Assembly (NCBI GenBank): GCA_000727475.1
Contig: KL647307.1
Location: 836,701-900,700, forward strand
Direction of reading: 5' to 3'
Length of the DNA stretch: 64,000 bases
Origin: Sarcocystis neurona
Taxonomy: Eukaryota; Apicomplexa; Conoidasida; Eucoccidiorida; Sarcocystidae
Below, one piece after another: positions 37,201-48,909 of this stretch. Each line of letters begins with the position of its first letter. Position 1 is the stretch's first letter. The position numbers and the translations under genes are program-made. The notes beneath the pieces are model-generated. The model did no database searches and had not been told where the DNA came from. It worked only from the letters and a program-made list of their open reading frames with translations.

Positions 37201-39404
37201 GACCAGCTGAGCGCGTGTGACGTTCCTGCAAAAAGGAAAAGAAGGCACCGCAAGTTAATGGGACGAAGCAGAACGCGGAGGAAAGACGTGACGAATGCGG
37301 AAAAGGGCCGGAGACACACGAGAATACAAAAAAAAAGAATCTAGACAGTGAGTAGAGGGAGAAGCGAGACGCGAAGGAAAAACGTGTGGAGGGCGTGAAC
37401 GTAAAAAATGGCACAAATGAGAGAAAGAGGGAGACAGCGACCAAGACGGCAACTGTGATAGCGGTGTACAGAGAAGCGGAAGAAGACGGCGGAAATGGAA
37501 GGAAATCAGAAGTAAAAGGCCTAACATTTGAAAAAATCAGAAAGCGGACGCTGCTGAACGTGAGAAAAAGACAGTGAAAGCGGCAGTAGGAACCAGGCAA
37601 AATAGGGAAATTGAAGAGGATCCACAGTAATAGTATTCGACAGAAACGGTAGAGTAGAGAAGTGAATGCCGGTAAGAGGCCAGAAGTGGAGGAAGACGAA
37701 AGCAGTGGATACGCAAAGGCACACTAGAAAGTACAAAATTTTTCAGCACGAAGATTAATATGGGAGACAGACAAGGGGCCGAGAGATTGCGAGGAGGACA
37801 ACACGGACTGAAAGAAGAAGACAGAGGGGAGGAACACAGAAACGCGAGAGACCGGAGACGAAGAGAGAGGACGTGCAGGACGGGAAAAATGCGACAGGCG
37901 AGAGACAAAAACATGGAAACGAGGAGAAAGCGGAAGCGAAACAGCGAGGACACAGAAAATACGTAGAAGAACAGATTCAAGCGAAGGACAGAGAAGGCAA
38001 GGAAGTGGGACAGATCAAGGAAACATGAACGGTAGGAGAGAAGGAGAAGGGCAAAGCATGAAGGAGACAGAAAGACAGAAGGAATAGGGAAGAAAGCGGG
38101 GCCGGAGGTGGCCACGAGATGACCACCAGAACGATCCAGACGGAATGTGCACGAGGAAAGGGGAGAGGAAATGAGGAAGAGAAGGACTGAAAGAGAGACA
38201 CGAAGATTCTGACGAAGAAAATGATATCTACACGGCGACCACCAATAACACAGAGAGGCACGTGTAGAGTTCACGGTGGAGGAGGGTGAGTAGAAGTACA
38301 CGATAAATATGGACACCCCTGAAAGGAAGAGAAAGACGAAGAAGACAAATAGGGAGACGACGTTGGAACAACGTGGACAACAAAAAGAACCGGACCTTTT
38401 AGTCATAGACGAAACGGTCAAGACACGAAAAGCGAGATTTCCAACAGAATTTCACAATTACCGCTGAGTTTAAGGCAGCTTCTTAATTTCTACGCTGCGC
38501 CTCTCGCACGGTCGAACACTGCAACAGGGTCCCGCTACCTGAGCTTGTCCGTTCACCCACTGCGGCGCATATGCAGCTGGAGGACCTCCCTCGGATACAG
38601 GTGATTCTGCAGCTTCCTACTTGTAAGCCGCCGCCCCCTCTCTCAAGTGGCGTTATTTTCTAGACGACGAGCGAGCACACCACGTGAGACGGCCGTTCAA
38701 AAAGCATATCACATCAATAAACAGACGACTGGTGATGCACGTATGGGTTCGTATGTGAAGAGAGAAAGAAACATATACGTGCGCACATTCGTAAGTGTTC
38801 ACAGCTAAAAATGGATGTGTTTGGCAATAACCCGGTACGCGCATACGGGTAGCTCTACGAGATGTAGTCTGCCTGTATGCGAAGCACTGTTGGTCACTAT
38901 CCCAACGCGTTGTTTTTGCCCGCCGAAAACATACCATAAAAACACGGACCCATCGAAAGCAGCTGAAGCGAGAATGCCCGCTGCCAGCGGATTCCACTCC
39001 GCAGAAAGAACTTTCTTGCTTGCGCCCGAAAGCGAGGCGACAGGGTCTTTCACCTCCGTGTTTCCGTCGATTTCTTCAGGAAGTTCCCAGACACGGACAA
39101 CAGTGTCCTCACATGCGGTAGCGAGAACGTGAGAGTGAAAGGGGTTGAAATTTGTATCCTGGATGGTAGACGTGTGCCCCTTTATCTTCGCCACTGGCGG
39201 GTTTCTCGCCACATCGCCAAGCTTTAAAACGCCCAGCACCCCGCCCCCCCCCACGTCCCATGGAGCTGCGATGAAATCCACACTGGCTGCTATGCCGCAT
39301 GATTCGGACTGCTTTGTAGACAAGCGAAGGTCGCTGTACTGTTGCTTCCACGGCTCGGGATAAAGATTCTTGATCAACGGGACTTCGGCTCCCTCCGCCG
39401 CCAT
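24784..39404 (-). CDS. COR: Coronin, actin-binding WD-repeat protein, 9 exons
   Basis: Exons in transcript order: 39404-38935, 37225-36926, 35961-35767, 34840-34651, 33779-33719, 31931-31864, 30043-29996, 28260-28210, 25218-24784. All splice in phase; the model gives about 605 residues. Residues 1-385 form the beta-propeller: PLIKNLYPEPWKQQYSDLRL near the N terminus, DFIAAPWDVGGGGVLGVLKL, ATACEDTVVRVWELPEEI, GILASAAFDGSVFLW, LAVWDLRNFSTA, GKGDTMCRYY and PISFIVPRKNQDIFQPDLYP. Residues 386-461 are a variable linker starting STEEWLAGQ; the last exon is a coiled coil. Coronins bind F-actin through the propeller and oligomerise through the coiled coil; in Toxoplasma the protein has been linked to actin and posterior relocalisation. 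The ATG lies directly before a typical apicomplexan coronin N terminus. The C-terminal frame is doubtful (see finding). Introns 1 and 7-8 hold long simple repeats and a gap. Confidence 0.93.
25722..25975. repeat. ACATACATT-type satellite
   Basis: About 250 bp built from a 12 bp unit (acatacatacatt and shorter forms) followed by (CA)n, in coronin intron 8 about 0.5 kb after exon 9 in plus coordinates. Confidence 0.93.
26123..27399. repeat. 85-90 bp minisatellite interrupted by gap
   Basis: Near-identical units containing ctgagtcaaagaatgtgtct, a variable (TA)n tract, and ccaagagatacgcttgtaaa. At least five units follow the gap and about one and a half precede it. Copies differ mainly in (TA)n length. 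Confidence 0.96.
26254..26930. other. Assembly gap (677 N)
   Basis: A run of N interrupts a tandem repeat in coronin intron 8. The repeat is present on both sides, so the real length and copy number are unknown. Confidence 0.99.
28210..28260 (-). CDS. COR: Coronin linker exon 8
   Basis: Acceptor cctgcag, donor AAGCAG|gtggga, 51 nt. Encodes VVAKGGGDSGADASLKQ in phase 0, leading into the coiled-coil exon. Confidence 0.6.
29996..30043 (-). CDS. COR: Coronin linker exon 7
   Basis: Acceptor tttctttcag, donor GGGCAG|gtgagg, 48 nt. Encodes APKSGSKSAESFMPGQ, a low-similarity linker supported by strong splice sites and phase. Confidence 0.6.
31069..31252. repeat. 38 bp purine-rich tandem repeat
   Basis: Four to five units of about 37-38 bp, each starting aaaggaagtaaaaagagagg, in the coronin intron between exons 6 and 7. 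On the transcribed minus strand it is a long pyrimidine tract. Confidence 0.92.
31864..31931 (-). CDS. COR: Coronin linker exon 6
   Basis: Acceptor gaacgcag, donor GCCGCC|gtaagt, 68 nt. Encodes SQLPKSNRRFTVDTADMSRD. Its phase (two leading nt, ends phase 0) fits exon 5 and exon 7 exactly. Confidence 0.65.
33719..33779 (-). CDS. COR: Coronin exon 5
   Basis: Acceptor atctgcag, donor GCCAG|gtgagt. Encodes STEEWLAGQKKALRRVTV, the coronin AEEWxxGxNxxPxR motif that follows DLYPP. Confidence 0.87.
34651..34840 (-). CDS. COR: Coronin exon 4
   Basis: Contains ISFIVPRKNQDIFQPDLYPP, the coronin VPRK...F..DLYPP block. The acceptor gagatag at 34842-34841 and donor GACTGC|gtcccg at 34651 are the sites that keep phase with neighbours. 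Confidence 0.85.
35510..35757. repeat. 21 bp CTG-rich minisatellite
   Basis: About eight copies of a 21 bp unit (tgctactcctgcttctgctgc), grading into shorter ctcctgctgctac forms. In transcript sense it begins about 10 nt after the coronin exon 3 donor. Confidence 0.92.
35767..35961 (-). CDS. COR: Coronin exon 3
   Basis: Acceptor gcgtgcag, donor AAATT|gtgaga. Encodes SRLELDRGSASLYPTYDETT, IVYVCGKGDTMCRYY and AYRSTSPIKNFCFIPK, matching family GKGDGNIRYYE and Y..P.PQKG signatures. Confidence 0.94.
36926..37225 (-). CDS. COR: Coronin exon 2
   Basis: Acceptor tttttgcag, donor ACTGC|gtaagg. Encodes NVTRAQLVNTVKLADAVLSL, KWSWTGQQVACTSKDKFLYV and GHLLTAGFGKTQERELAVWD, the central propeller blades of coronins. 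Confidence 0.94.
38935..39404 (-). CDS. COR: Coronin exon 1
   Basis: ATG at 39404, donor TTATG|gtatgt. Encodes the propeller N terminus with DFIAAPWDVGGGG, GHTSTIQDTNFNPFH, ATACEDTVVRVWELPEEI and FDGSVFLW. Confidence 0.95.
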
Positions 39405-42400
39405 CCTGGGCCGCGAAGATGGTGGCGACGACCTGTCACACTGGAAGACGTTAATCAGCCACGCAGACAGGCAGTGCGGATATACAGCCAGAAAACTGCT
39501 TTGAGCTAAAGACGTTCAAAACTATGGAATCCAGTCGATGCGGTGGTCCCGTCAGTCGGACACACAGAAGCGCCGGTTCCTCCTGAACCGAAAAATCTGA
39601 CCTAAACGCATTCAATTTTCACGCTCAAGCAGTGCACCAGCGTGGATATGTTAAACACACCTCACGAACCAAAAGAGGCAGTCAAAAAGAGGAACGTTTA
39701 TCACACCTGGTTGCCGAAAACGAGTCAAAGCCGACCCCTGTTGGAATACCTGGGCAAGGGCGGCAAGCCAACCGCAGAGAAACGCGAGAATCAAGCGTAC
39801 ACACGAGTAACCAGCGTGCAGTCATGATGAAGCAGAAGCAAGGACGACAAGCACAAGATATCTGTCAAAGAGAGGAACTGTCGCAAGCAAGGCAATCTGA
39901 GGAGATAAAGTGGACAAGAGACGCCACGAAGGTCAAATCAGCAGACGACCAGGCAAAACACACGCGTAGGATGAGCGCAGAGGATGAGTCATGCACGGAC
40001 AGCACGCTAAGGAAATCTATACGAACACTAGGTATAAAATATTTTGGAAGGCGCTTGCCCAGGATGTAGGTGCACCGTGGCCAGTCCGACAGAGTGTTTG
40101 GCTAGCTAATACGCACAGCAAAGAGGCCGCTGGGCGGCTGTCTAGTGCTAAGAGCCGAGCAGAGGGGGGTTGGCGTGCGCACGGGTTGGTGTATCGTAAA
40201 GGATTCTCAATAGACAATGATCTTGCACAGTGGAGAAAAGGCAAGGTGACCGCGCAAGTAGTTGTCGTTCCCACGTGTGGGCATTCAGAGCTCTCGTCTC
40301 AGAATTAGTCCGGTGCAAGAACACACCTTGAGGAACCCTCTGAACACTCACTCTTACAAAGCAACCTTCCCAGGTACAGGCGGAAACGTAAGATACGGGT
40401 TTATTATCTGTATAGCTTTTAAAGCGAGGCTCACATAGCTGCATCCCACTGAGACTCTAGCTGAGAAGCGTTGCTCATCAACACAGCGCCCGCAGGGCAG
40501 GTACGCAACAAGGGATCTTAAAAAGTGACAATAGGGGAGTGCAGATACAAGCGTGAAAGCTCTATTGCAAGGCAAATAAATTATTTCCTCGTTGAAGAAA
40601 AGTGCTGTACCCACAACGTTTCTCTCCGCATGCGCGAGCTCGCCGGCTTGCACGACGAGCCACCGTGGTGCAGCAGAGCAGCTCGACAAACCAGGCCGCG
40701 GAGACGATGCAAACTGGGTGTGGCATAGATAGGTTTTGCGAAGGCGATGACTCCGCAGGTCAAGGCAGTCTGTACTGAATAGCACTTTGAAGCGAGCGAA
40801 CTCTACTGGACTGGCGCTGCGGTGTGAGACCACCTCTTCTGCCGGTCGTTGCACCCACTTTAGAGTGAGGCACTCGGCAGCACAGTGCAGACTGACACTC
40901 TGTTAGCCAACTAACGCGTTGCTGCTCTAGGAGATTCTGGGTATGTGCAGAGTTCGTTATTTACGACGAGGACCGTGCAGGAGGCTACTACGCATAAACG
41001 AGGCCACCAGCATTGGTCACACATATCGAAGAACTGGGAGAACAACTTCATGAAATACAGCCAGAACGGATAGCACTGTGGTCAGATACTTGTTAAACCA
41101 AAGCGACACAACTCATAAACGACACGACATTTGAGAGTAACCTCATTTCATTGTTCGAGTCCACCTCAGCGCTTTGTGACGCAATGAGACAGGGGTCCCA
41201 GTGATGGGGCGAAGACACCGTCGATGAAGTTCCACATCTGCGTAAAAGAGTGCGCACAAAGAGAGAGGCAAACGCACCGTGAATATATTTCACCCTTACG
41301 ACGAGAGGGGGACGCCGGTTGGGTAGTATTCTGATTGCGTTGTCGCAAGTGTAGTCAAATGCACCTCTGTCGCGGAACAGGAAAGGGTGAAAACTAATCT
41401 ACAACGTACAGGACATCCGGCAGAAACCCTAGACGTGCAGCGCACGTCTGAACGTGCGTGAGCCTCTACAGCCATTTACGTATAAAAGCCCTTCGTTCAT
41501 CAGGAAGGTCTTCCCTGCGCTCGGGTGGACTTGACATCATTCGTGTGCGTAAGATGCGGCAGTTGGAAGACTACTCAGGTTCGACGTCTCGCTGGCGCAT
41601 AAGATTGAAGAGGTGTACCACGTGTCAGTGACTCAGCGACAGGCAAAGATCTGGCCTGCAGTGAGGTGCGTGTGTTCCGTGTTAGTGCCATTCCATGTTG
41701 ACAAGAAGGGAGCGGCTGGCAAGAAGTGCCTGCTTGGCATTCGGCGGGTTGTATTCTATATTCAGTAGCTGCCTGTAAACCCGTACGCTACGTGACAACA
41801 CAACGGCTGTCGATTATCTTCTTTTCGAAAGTTTGATTCCTCACACGAAGCACCGGTTGGGACTTTACATAGAACACGTAAGATCATAGGCACCGCTGAT
41901 GAAAAAGGATGACGGGTGACGTTAGCGTAGCACACCGCCTCGACGTGACATATGGCAGAGGCTTCCCTTCAAGACGCGGAACGTGGCTTTTCATGTCCAC
42001 GCCTCATCTGCTGTATATGATTGAGAGGGACTTGCTCATGCGCAAGGCCTTAGTCAGGTCATTCCCACAAACAGATTGTATTCACATACGGAACTGGTAA
42101 TGCTTCACGTTGAAGTACTTACATGCTTTTTATTGTAAGGGGGGCGCACCGCTAGAATTTTATTCAGGAGATTGCCCGAGTTCAACAGGTAGAGTCATGC
42201 CCCACGTGCTTGCAAGACACCACCAGAACTGTAGACGTCAACGTATATAACGTGGATTTCTGTACGTGTACACTGTACTGCCCATTCAATGTATCTGGTC
42301 TGGTGAATGTGTGTGTCGGTGAGGGCTGCCTCATTCTACGGGTATACACACATGTATGTGTATAAATATATGCGTGTACATAGTGAAGCCTGAAAAATCG

Positions 42401-45400
42401 TGAACATCGGATGTTTATGGACGTCATTAGACAACTGGAGGGTGGAAACGGCTTGCACAGCAGCTCGAAGATCCTCTTTTAAGGATGCAGAAGTAAGGCC
42501 TTTATCTCCATTGGTACGCCTGTACAACGGGGGTGTCGAAACCGTCGAGGATTCTAAGCGGAACAAGCGTTTCAAATGGGTGACCCTCAAAGAGTCGAAG
42601 CTGATTTCTCGCACTGCAAAACCGCAACGTTAACTATTCAGTATAAAGAATACCGACCGAACCCTCATTAAGAGAATAGTGTTGCAAGAAAATCTGAGAA
42701 GTGTAAAGCTGCATGGTCACCTACAACACAACTACTGGCAACGTTTTTCGACCTGCTCGTCATCGCAAATTTCAGGACTAGCATAGCACTACTTCCAGCC
42801 CTGTAACTTCTAGTACCACTACGGCTACTGCAAAATAACAGCAAGGCATCCATGATTTCAAATAACTCCTTCCAAATGCCACGGGTCCTGTAAACACTAC
42901 TCGCCGTGTACTGATAACACTACAGGTACTCCAAAATGACTGCAATGCGCCTATGACTTTAAGTGACTCCTTTTCAAATGCCCGCCAGTGCCGTGAACAT
43001 TACTTGCCGCAGTACTGTTCCACGCACAGAGCAACACTTTCTGCTTGAGCGTGTGCTTACACAAACAGGCAGGTGTATATACGTATGTATATATATATAT
43101 ATACATATCTATATATATATATATATGCACAACCCCTCTGGGCGCAACACCACTGTTGGTAGTTTTGGTTTTGATACACAATTCTTCTGCGACGGTCGGT
43201 GTAGAGTCATCCCAGTAGAAATACTCCCTCGTACAACCCAGACGTGCACTTCGCGATGACAGCGAATCGCACAGCAGCACGGCTTTTTTCTTGAACCAGC
43301 ACATTCCTCAGCAACTCTGAAAGATGTAGAAATCGACGAGAAATTTTTTATAGTCGATCTGGCACGACAACGTCAAGAAGAAAGAGTGGACAGCTGTTAC
43401 GTATGCGTTAAGATTTGAGGAGCCTGTCAAACTAAGCGAGCGGGTATCTCATGTGCCAAACCTGGGGAACCTTCACACGAGCACTGGAGTCACAGAGCAC
43501 TTTCTGCGAGGTGAGCTGATTTCATATCACAGGTGTGAGTCTGCGCTACTATTTGCAGCTGGGCACTAGGTGGAAGATGTCCGGAAAAGCTCGGATCTTC
43601 ACGTGTCTGCCTGCGGTGCACTGTTATTCGCCTTATATATAACAATTTACGCGCATCCGTCAAAAGCACCCGCTGGTTCACAGACCCTGCGCAGAAACAT
43701 GTTCGTGTGTCGACTATCTCTGCATTTATGGCCTTCGTTTTTACCCGAGGTCGTTCTGCGCCTGTCTGAGTTTCTACTATATGGCCCTTTCTGTGTACGG
43801 ATTTCGTTCTACACCCTCTTCCGTGTATTCCTTACTGTACGGCGTAGCGTCGGCAAATAGGTAGAATTCATGTGACAGAACGTGCGTCTATTCTCACATA
43901 CACACGTACGCGTGTACGTGTGGAAGCCGTGGGACCCGTTTTATACGAGGGGAGGAAACTCGTCATCCTTCCTGTGTCCATTTACTTCGTCCCCAATCTG
44001 TGCACACGGCTTCGAAACACTATATAAACTCCTAAGAGTATCCGCAGGCTCCGCGTACACTTTCACGTGAATCATAGTCGCATTCAGGGTACACGCAGCA
44101 GTAGTCGCTCGAAGCCACCCTTGTGGTTATCTTCCACGCAGGGAGGGGGCCTTCCTCCACTACCTAGGACTTACAGATGCGGACCAGGGGCACACTACGA
44201 CCACATTACGTTGCCTCTGCTGACGAACAGAAGGATCCGGACGCTTTCTGGCAATCCGTAAAGAAGAAGCCATTTGAAAACTGATGCGTTTCGCACGACA
44301 CTCTTCTAGGCCCCTTCCGCTCAGTAGCCTTTAATCCTCACACCTCCGTATGCTTTCCACATGCACACCTGTGTGTACGAGTCAACCAGCTGCACAGCCG
44401 TCGTCCGACAAAACGCCTTATGCTACGTCACAAGATCCTTTCCCCCCCACGATGCGGAGATCCTACATAAGCAGGATACGGAAGACGTGAATCCATTGAG
44501 AAATAATCTGAAGAGAATGCCCAAATGCGTCATGGCCGAATATGACTGGGGATATCCTACGGGGTATGACGATACCGTGGACCTAAACTGTGTAGATGCG
44601 TCAAGGGTGCAGTTTCATTTGGAAGCGACAGCCTGTGCTGCGCTCTTGTTCTCGACTCCAGGGAAAATGCTGCAGTGAAGGGGTGAAAAGCGTGTTCACT
44701 TGCCTCGAACAGTCCCAGCAGTACTGTGCAGAAGTAGTCTCCTTTTTTGTACAGTGTGTGCTTTGTGATACAGCTGTTTACGATAGAGCTTTCTCCTTGC
44801 ATATATTTCTTCCATCGAAAATGACGTGCGTGAATTTTCGACTCACTCGGGAGCGCTTCCCCTGATGTAGATCGGAAGGGAGACCTGAATAGTTTCAGCG
44901 AGTGTGCGGAAAGGAACACTTGTGCAGTACGTTTTTTTGTAATGTGTGAAAGGCACGCTTGTCGCACAATGTGTGATAAATGCAGCCGAATGACGGGCAA
45001 AGCAGCCGTCGACGCAACCCTTTCGCCGCAAACTTTGTCCTGCACCGTTGTCCACCTGGTGATACCTGCACTGAGGAGCGTGAATGCAGTCTCGTCGCAA
45101 CAGGGTCCACGTAAAAAAGCTTACTGGTGAAACGTAGAAGACGTTGTAGCACAAAATTTCTCAGTTGTATAAGACTTACGGCTGCATTAGTGATACGTCA
45201 TGCAGTGTCTGCAGCCGGACTACATGCCCCACACACTCGATACGCGGAGCACAACGTGCCAACTGAACTCGTCGAGGCGCTTCGTGAACCACACGCACAT
45301 GCCGACTGTATTCTATTCACGCTCATGCGTGTACAGAAGAACTTGTCGCCTACGTCTACCGGTTAATAAGCGAGCGACTTTCTACCGCTGCTGAACTATG

Positions 45401-45969
45401 CAGTGTATGTGGTTGCAAACGAACATGCGTTGAGGCTCCGTAGCTTCTTGCACAAACTTGTGCCTAATCACGGCTCCTTTTCACCGCGACACATGCATGG
45501 CATGATACTTTATCTTCCGTCAATCACGTAAATCTGCCACATGGGCGGCGTCCGTGCCAGCCAGCTTGATGTACCAAGTGTTTTCGACACGAGGTCTGGC
45601 GGTCAAGACTGGCTATTCTGTCTGTGGCTCACTCTCCACCGAGCGAGGCGGACCGTAAGTCTTCTTGCTGGAGGGAGGTACGTATTCACATTTTCTCGAC
45701 GAGCCTGCGCTTCTCACTGTTTCCGTGTAACTCAGACTGCAGACTAAGCTGCCAGAGACCAATACATTACTTGTGCGGGTGCACGTGCTTCTCACACGGC
45801 CTACCAAAGCATGACACTTAACTGTCGATCAAGGTATGCATATTCTACTACAAAATATGGAATCAGCCCTTGGTGGCAGGTACTTCGTCAGAAGGATTGA
45901 GTTTCTCCTTGTACCAAGGGAACAAGTACTTCGTCAGAAGGATTAAGTTTCTCTTTGCACCGAGACAAC
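39405..45969. other. Divergent intergenic region between coronin and LRR gene
   Basis: Separates the coronin ATG (minus) from the LRR-gene ATG (plus), so both promoters should lie here. No exon with family similarity was recognised and no ATG-started frame is persuasive. Composition is balanced; the only clear microsatellite is (TA)n-rich sequence at 43078-43125. Confidence 0.55.
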
Positions 45970-45971
45970 AT
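45880..45971 (+). repeat. 46 bp tandem duplication ending at the LRR-gene start codon
   Basis: Copy 1 is 45880-45925 and copy 2 is 45926-45971. Both begin gtacttcgtcagaaggatt and differ at a few positions. The last bases of copy 2 (caacat) provide the AT of the ATG at 45970, where copy 1 has caacaa. Confidence 0.9.
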
Positions 45972-48909
45972 GTATCGGGCTGGAACCGAATCGCCGCCCT
46001 GGGAAGTCCTACGGGCTCTTACTGGTCACTTTGATCCATCTACCGTCTTCACGGTTATCGCCGATAGCCGTTATTTTCAGTTCTGGCAGCAGGAGCTGCA
46101 GCTGTGCAAGAATTTGCTTTTCTTAAACTTGTCGCATTGCGGACTGTGCACGTTAAACGTGCTGGCCGGCCTAACGCGTTTGAAGTACCTTGATATCTCG
46201 CATAATAATGTCGTGCGTGTAGACCAAATACACAAGCTGAAATCACTGGAAACGCTAAAACTCTCTGCTAATCACATCAGACGATTCCAGGTAATTAATC
46301 TGTCTCGCCAAGGATGCGGATTAGCCTCAGCCTTACTTAAACACTGAACCCTTTTTGGAGACAACCTTGTGGAAAAGAAAATCCACGCGGGCCTGATTGG
46401 GACACAGCCCCGTGCTGGCAGTGTGAAAGTATGAATGCCCAGATATGGCTACATTTAACAAACCATCACTACCCCGCCAGCGGAGTAGAAATGAATGAGT
46501 ATGCATTTCTCTTGTAACTCAGCTTGGGCTTCCAACTGCGGCAACGTCAACGCCACTGTGCACTGGAAGACGAACAAATTCTAATGCTTAGTGTGACACC
46601 AATCTGCAAGTACGGCGTGTCAGATGGCAGACGATCAGGAGGTGGCATGTGAGCCGTCTCCCGCAGTCCTCCACTTCTATTCACGGCGCCGCAACGTCTC
46701 TTTTAGGAATCTGTTGTGCTTGTTCGTGGAAGAGTATGTGAAAGACCTGCGTTGGCTCGTCCTACCCTCCTGCAAAAAGCGTAGATTTGTGCATCGTTGT
46801 ACACGTTCGTTCTCACACGAAAACGTGTGCACTCTGGCCCTTGCATCCTTCTTTCTTGGAGAAACAATCGTCGGCTCAAAGAGGCAGACCGCCACAAAAT
46901 CCAGCACGCTTGCTTCTAAACCTTCGCTCGCAGAGCAGTGGTGGATCTATTTACAAGTCTTCGTTGTCCTGACATGCTTCTGTAAACAATACGATTACAG
47001 AATAATTCAACTTTAGGTGGGCCTCTGCAGATTAGCAAGTACTTCCAAGCAATGACGTATGTGTATGTCTACAGCACGCGATATTGCATGATGGACGGCC
47101 AGTAAAACTCGCCCGCTCCTTACCATTTATGCTGGCAGAGAGCTGCGGAGGTATACGTGTACACACATAAGTGTACATATGTACACATGTATGTGCATGA
47201 TTGTCTCCGCGTATATCCGGATGCGGACGCAGCCCAGGACCATGCAGTAGAGAAGCTTCAAACATTATTCTACAAAACGACCGTCCCTACCAACGAGAAA
47301 AAGCGCATGTGCACCTTGTGATCTATCACGTCCAAATGCGTGTGCAAGTCTCAACGTACGAGCGTGTAAATATGAAATGCTGCTATCTGCGTGAACATCT
47401 CTCGAGTTAGAAGTGGAGACCCTTCTGTCCTCTCTAAGGAAACTCATTCCGCTATCCGTCCGTTTTACTCGGATGTGCTGCACTCACGACTACCTCCAAT
47501 AGCCTTCCTTTATCTAGTCTGTTTCTGTCCATCCCTCTTCCACTATGAAGGTTCCTGGCGCTCGTAGCACCCCTGTACAACTTTCATCCTTCTCTCAAAA
47601 GCAATGGGGCAGCCGTGGTCTACCAGGACTGCGTAGAAAGCGACACAGCAAGATGACCGAAGACAGTTGTGGGTAGAGCTTGACCAATACACCTACCTCT
47701 CACCTACAGTAGCGACTGGCGGTGTCCCGGCACGTCACCGTGCTCAAAAGTCGCTACAGATCATCTTTTCCTTTCGCTCTATCCTTGAGTTGCAGCTTCC
47801 TCTCTTTCAAAGCGGACCCATTTCCTTTTCCCGTTGTCACACGTATGAGTCATCTGGTTATTACCTTTCACGTGGAACGTGCACAGAGAGACCGGCTGCA
47901 TGCTCTTTTTGCATGAATAAACTACGTGGCCCTTCAACCGCGGTCTCCCTCTGTTTAGTTCACCTTGCACAGAAATCAAGAGTTGCCTTTTCCTCTCTGC
48001 TCGTTTTTCACACTTGCTTGCAGTCGAGTCCCCGCCGTGGTATTTTTTCGGAGAGCGTTCCTGAACATGTCCTGCTTTTCTGAGCCCGTTAATATTACAA
48101 GTGTCTTTGGAGGTGGGGTGTTCATTTGAGCGGCTCAGCGAAATTGTTTGGTATTTCACCAGTCATTCAAGCGTTTCTCGTAGCTGGCTAGTGTTAGTTG
48201 TTCTGCCATCATCAACGTGTTGCGTTCTCTTTTTAATCACCTTTACCGTTCATAGGGCATTTCGCCTCTTGCGTGTGCTCAACAGGATCTGCGAGATTTA
48301 TCTGGACTTCCCTGTCTCGCGACTCTCTACTTGCAAAGGCCCGGGGGGCGTGAGGCGTGTCCTGTCTGCAATTTGCCAGAATATAAGTCCCGAGTGCTCT
48401 GCCTGCTGCCTCGTGAAAACTCCCCGAAGCATTCTAACACTTCATCAGGAGACTTCTGTATCAACCGCCTTCCACTGGAACAGCAGCAGGACGGTACTTC
48501 GAATAATGGTTGTTCCAAAAGTCCTCCTGTTCTGAAACAACCCCAGCGTAATACTGCTAACGCAGACTTCTCCATTAACCGTCATCCATCAACGCAGCCG
48601 GCAGACGCACCTCCTGCACCGCCTACGCGGCTGCGTATCCTCGACGGAATCCGCCTGTCTCTGCCAGACTGGAACCAGGAAGCGGATAAAGTTCAGCGCC
48701 ATGTCCACCAGCAGGAAGAATCCGTTCGTCGTCTCCGTGCAGCCGTAACCGAAGTGTGCTATACATCCCCTTATCTTCCACGCAGCACAGAAGACAAGCC
48801 TTGTAAATTTCCGCAGTATGAGCAGAACATTGCTGCCCTCGAAGTCGCGCTAGCCAGTGCCAAAGAGGCACTGACGCTTTTTCAACAACTCAAGGAAAGA
48901 ATTCGCTAG
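45970..48909 (+). CDS. Leucine-rich-repeat protein, LRRC61-like, two exons
   Basis: Exons 45970-46290 (donor TTCCAG|gtaatt) and 48286-48909 (acceptor tcaacag) join in phase 0 to give 314 residues; stop TAG at 48907-48909. The ATG is the first Met after an in-frame TGA at 45898. An N-terminal helix (VLRALTGHFDPSTVFTVIAD) precedes LRRs LLFLNLSHCGL, LKYLDISHNNV, LETLKLSANHI and LATLYLQ. The cap reads VCNLPEYKSRVLCLLP and LRILDG, the layout of human LRRC61 (NPLCANPSYWAAVRELLP, KVIDGE). About 70 low-complexity residues split that cap. Residues ~225-314 are helical, rich in Gln, Glu, Ala and Leu. LRRC61 has no firm biochemical role; the LRR face presumably binds a protein. SDS22-type or other short LRR proteins are the alternative. 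Confidence 0.82.
46624..47016 (+). CDS. Doubtful nested open frame in LRR-gene intron
   Basis: An ATG-started frame of 130 codons, MADDQEVACEPSPAVLHFYS at its start, with a hydrophobic C-terminal stretch WWIYLQVFVVLTCFC. It lies wholly in the single intron of the LRR gene. No family is recognised, and a frame this long can arise by chance in this much sequence. Confidence 0.12.
   Translation: MADDQEVACEPSPAVLHFYSRRRNVSFRNLLCLFVEEYVKDLRWLVLPSCKKRRFVHRCTRSFSHENVCTLALASFFLGETIVGSKRQTATKSSTLASKPSLAEQWWIYLQVFVVLTCFCKQYDYRIIQL

Noticed and set aside
37537..38421. 294-codon minus-strand frame in coronin intron 1
   Set aside because: Ser/Phe/Leu-rich translation of a pyrimidine tract; it lies in the intron between two firmly placed coronin exons.
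39632..40069. Hydrophilic 146-codon frame upstream of coronin
   Set aside because: It starts with GTG rather than ATG, shows no homology I can recognise, and is rich in Gln, Arg and Lys as random AG-rich DNA would be.
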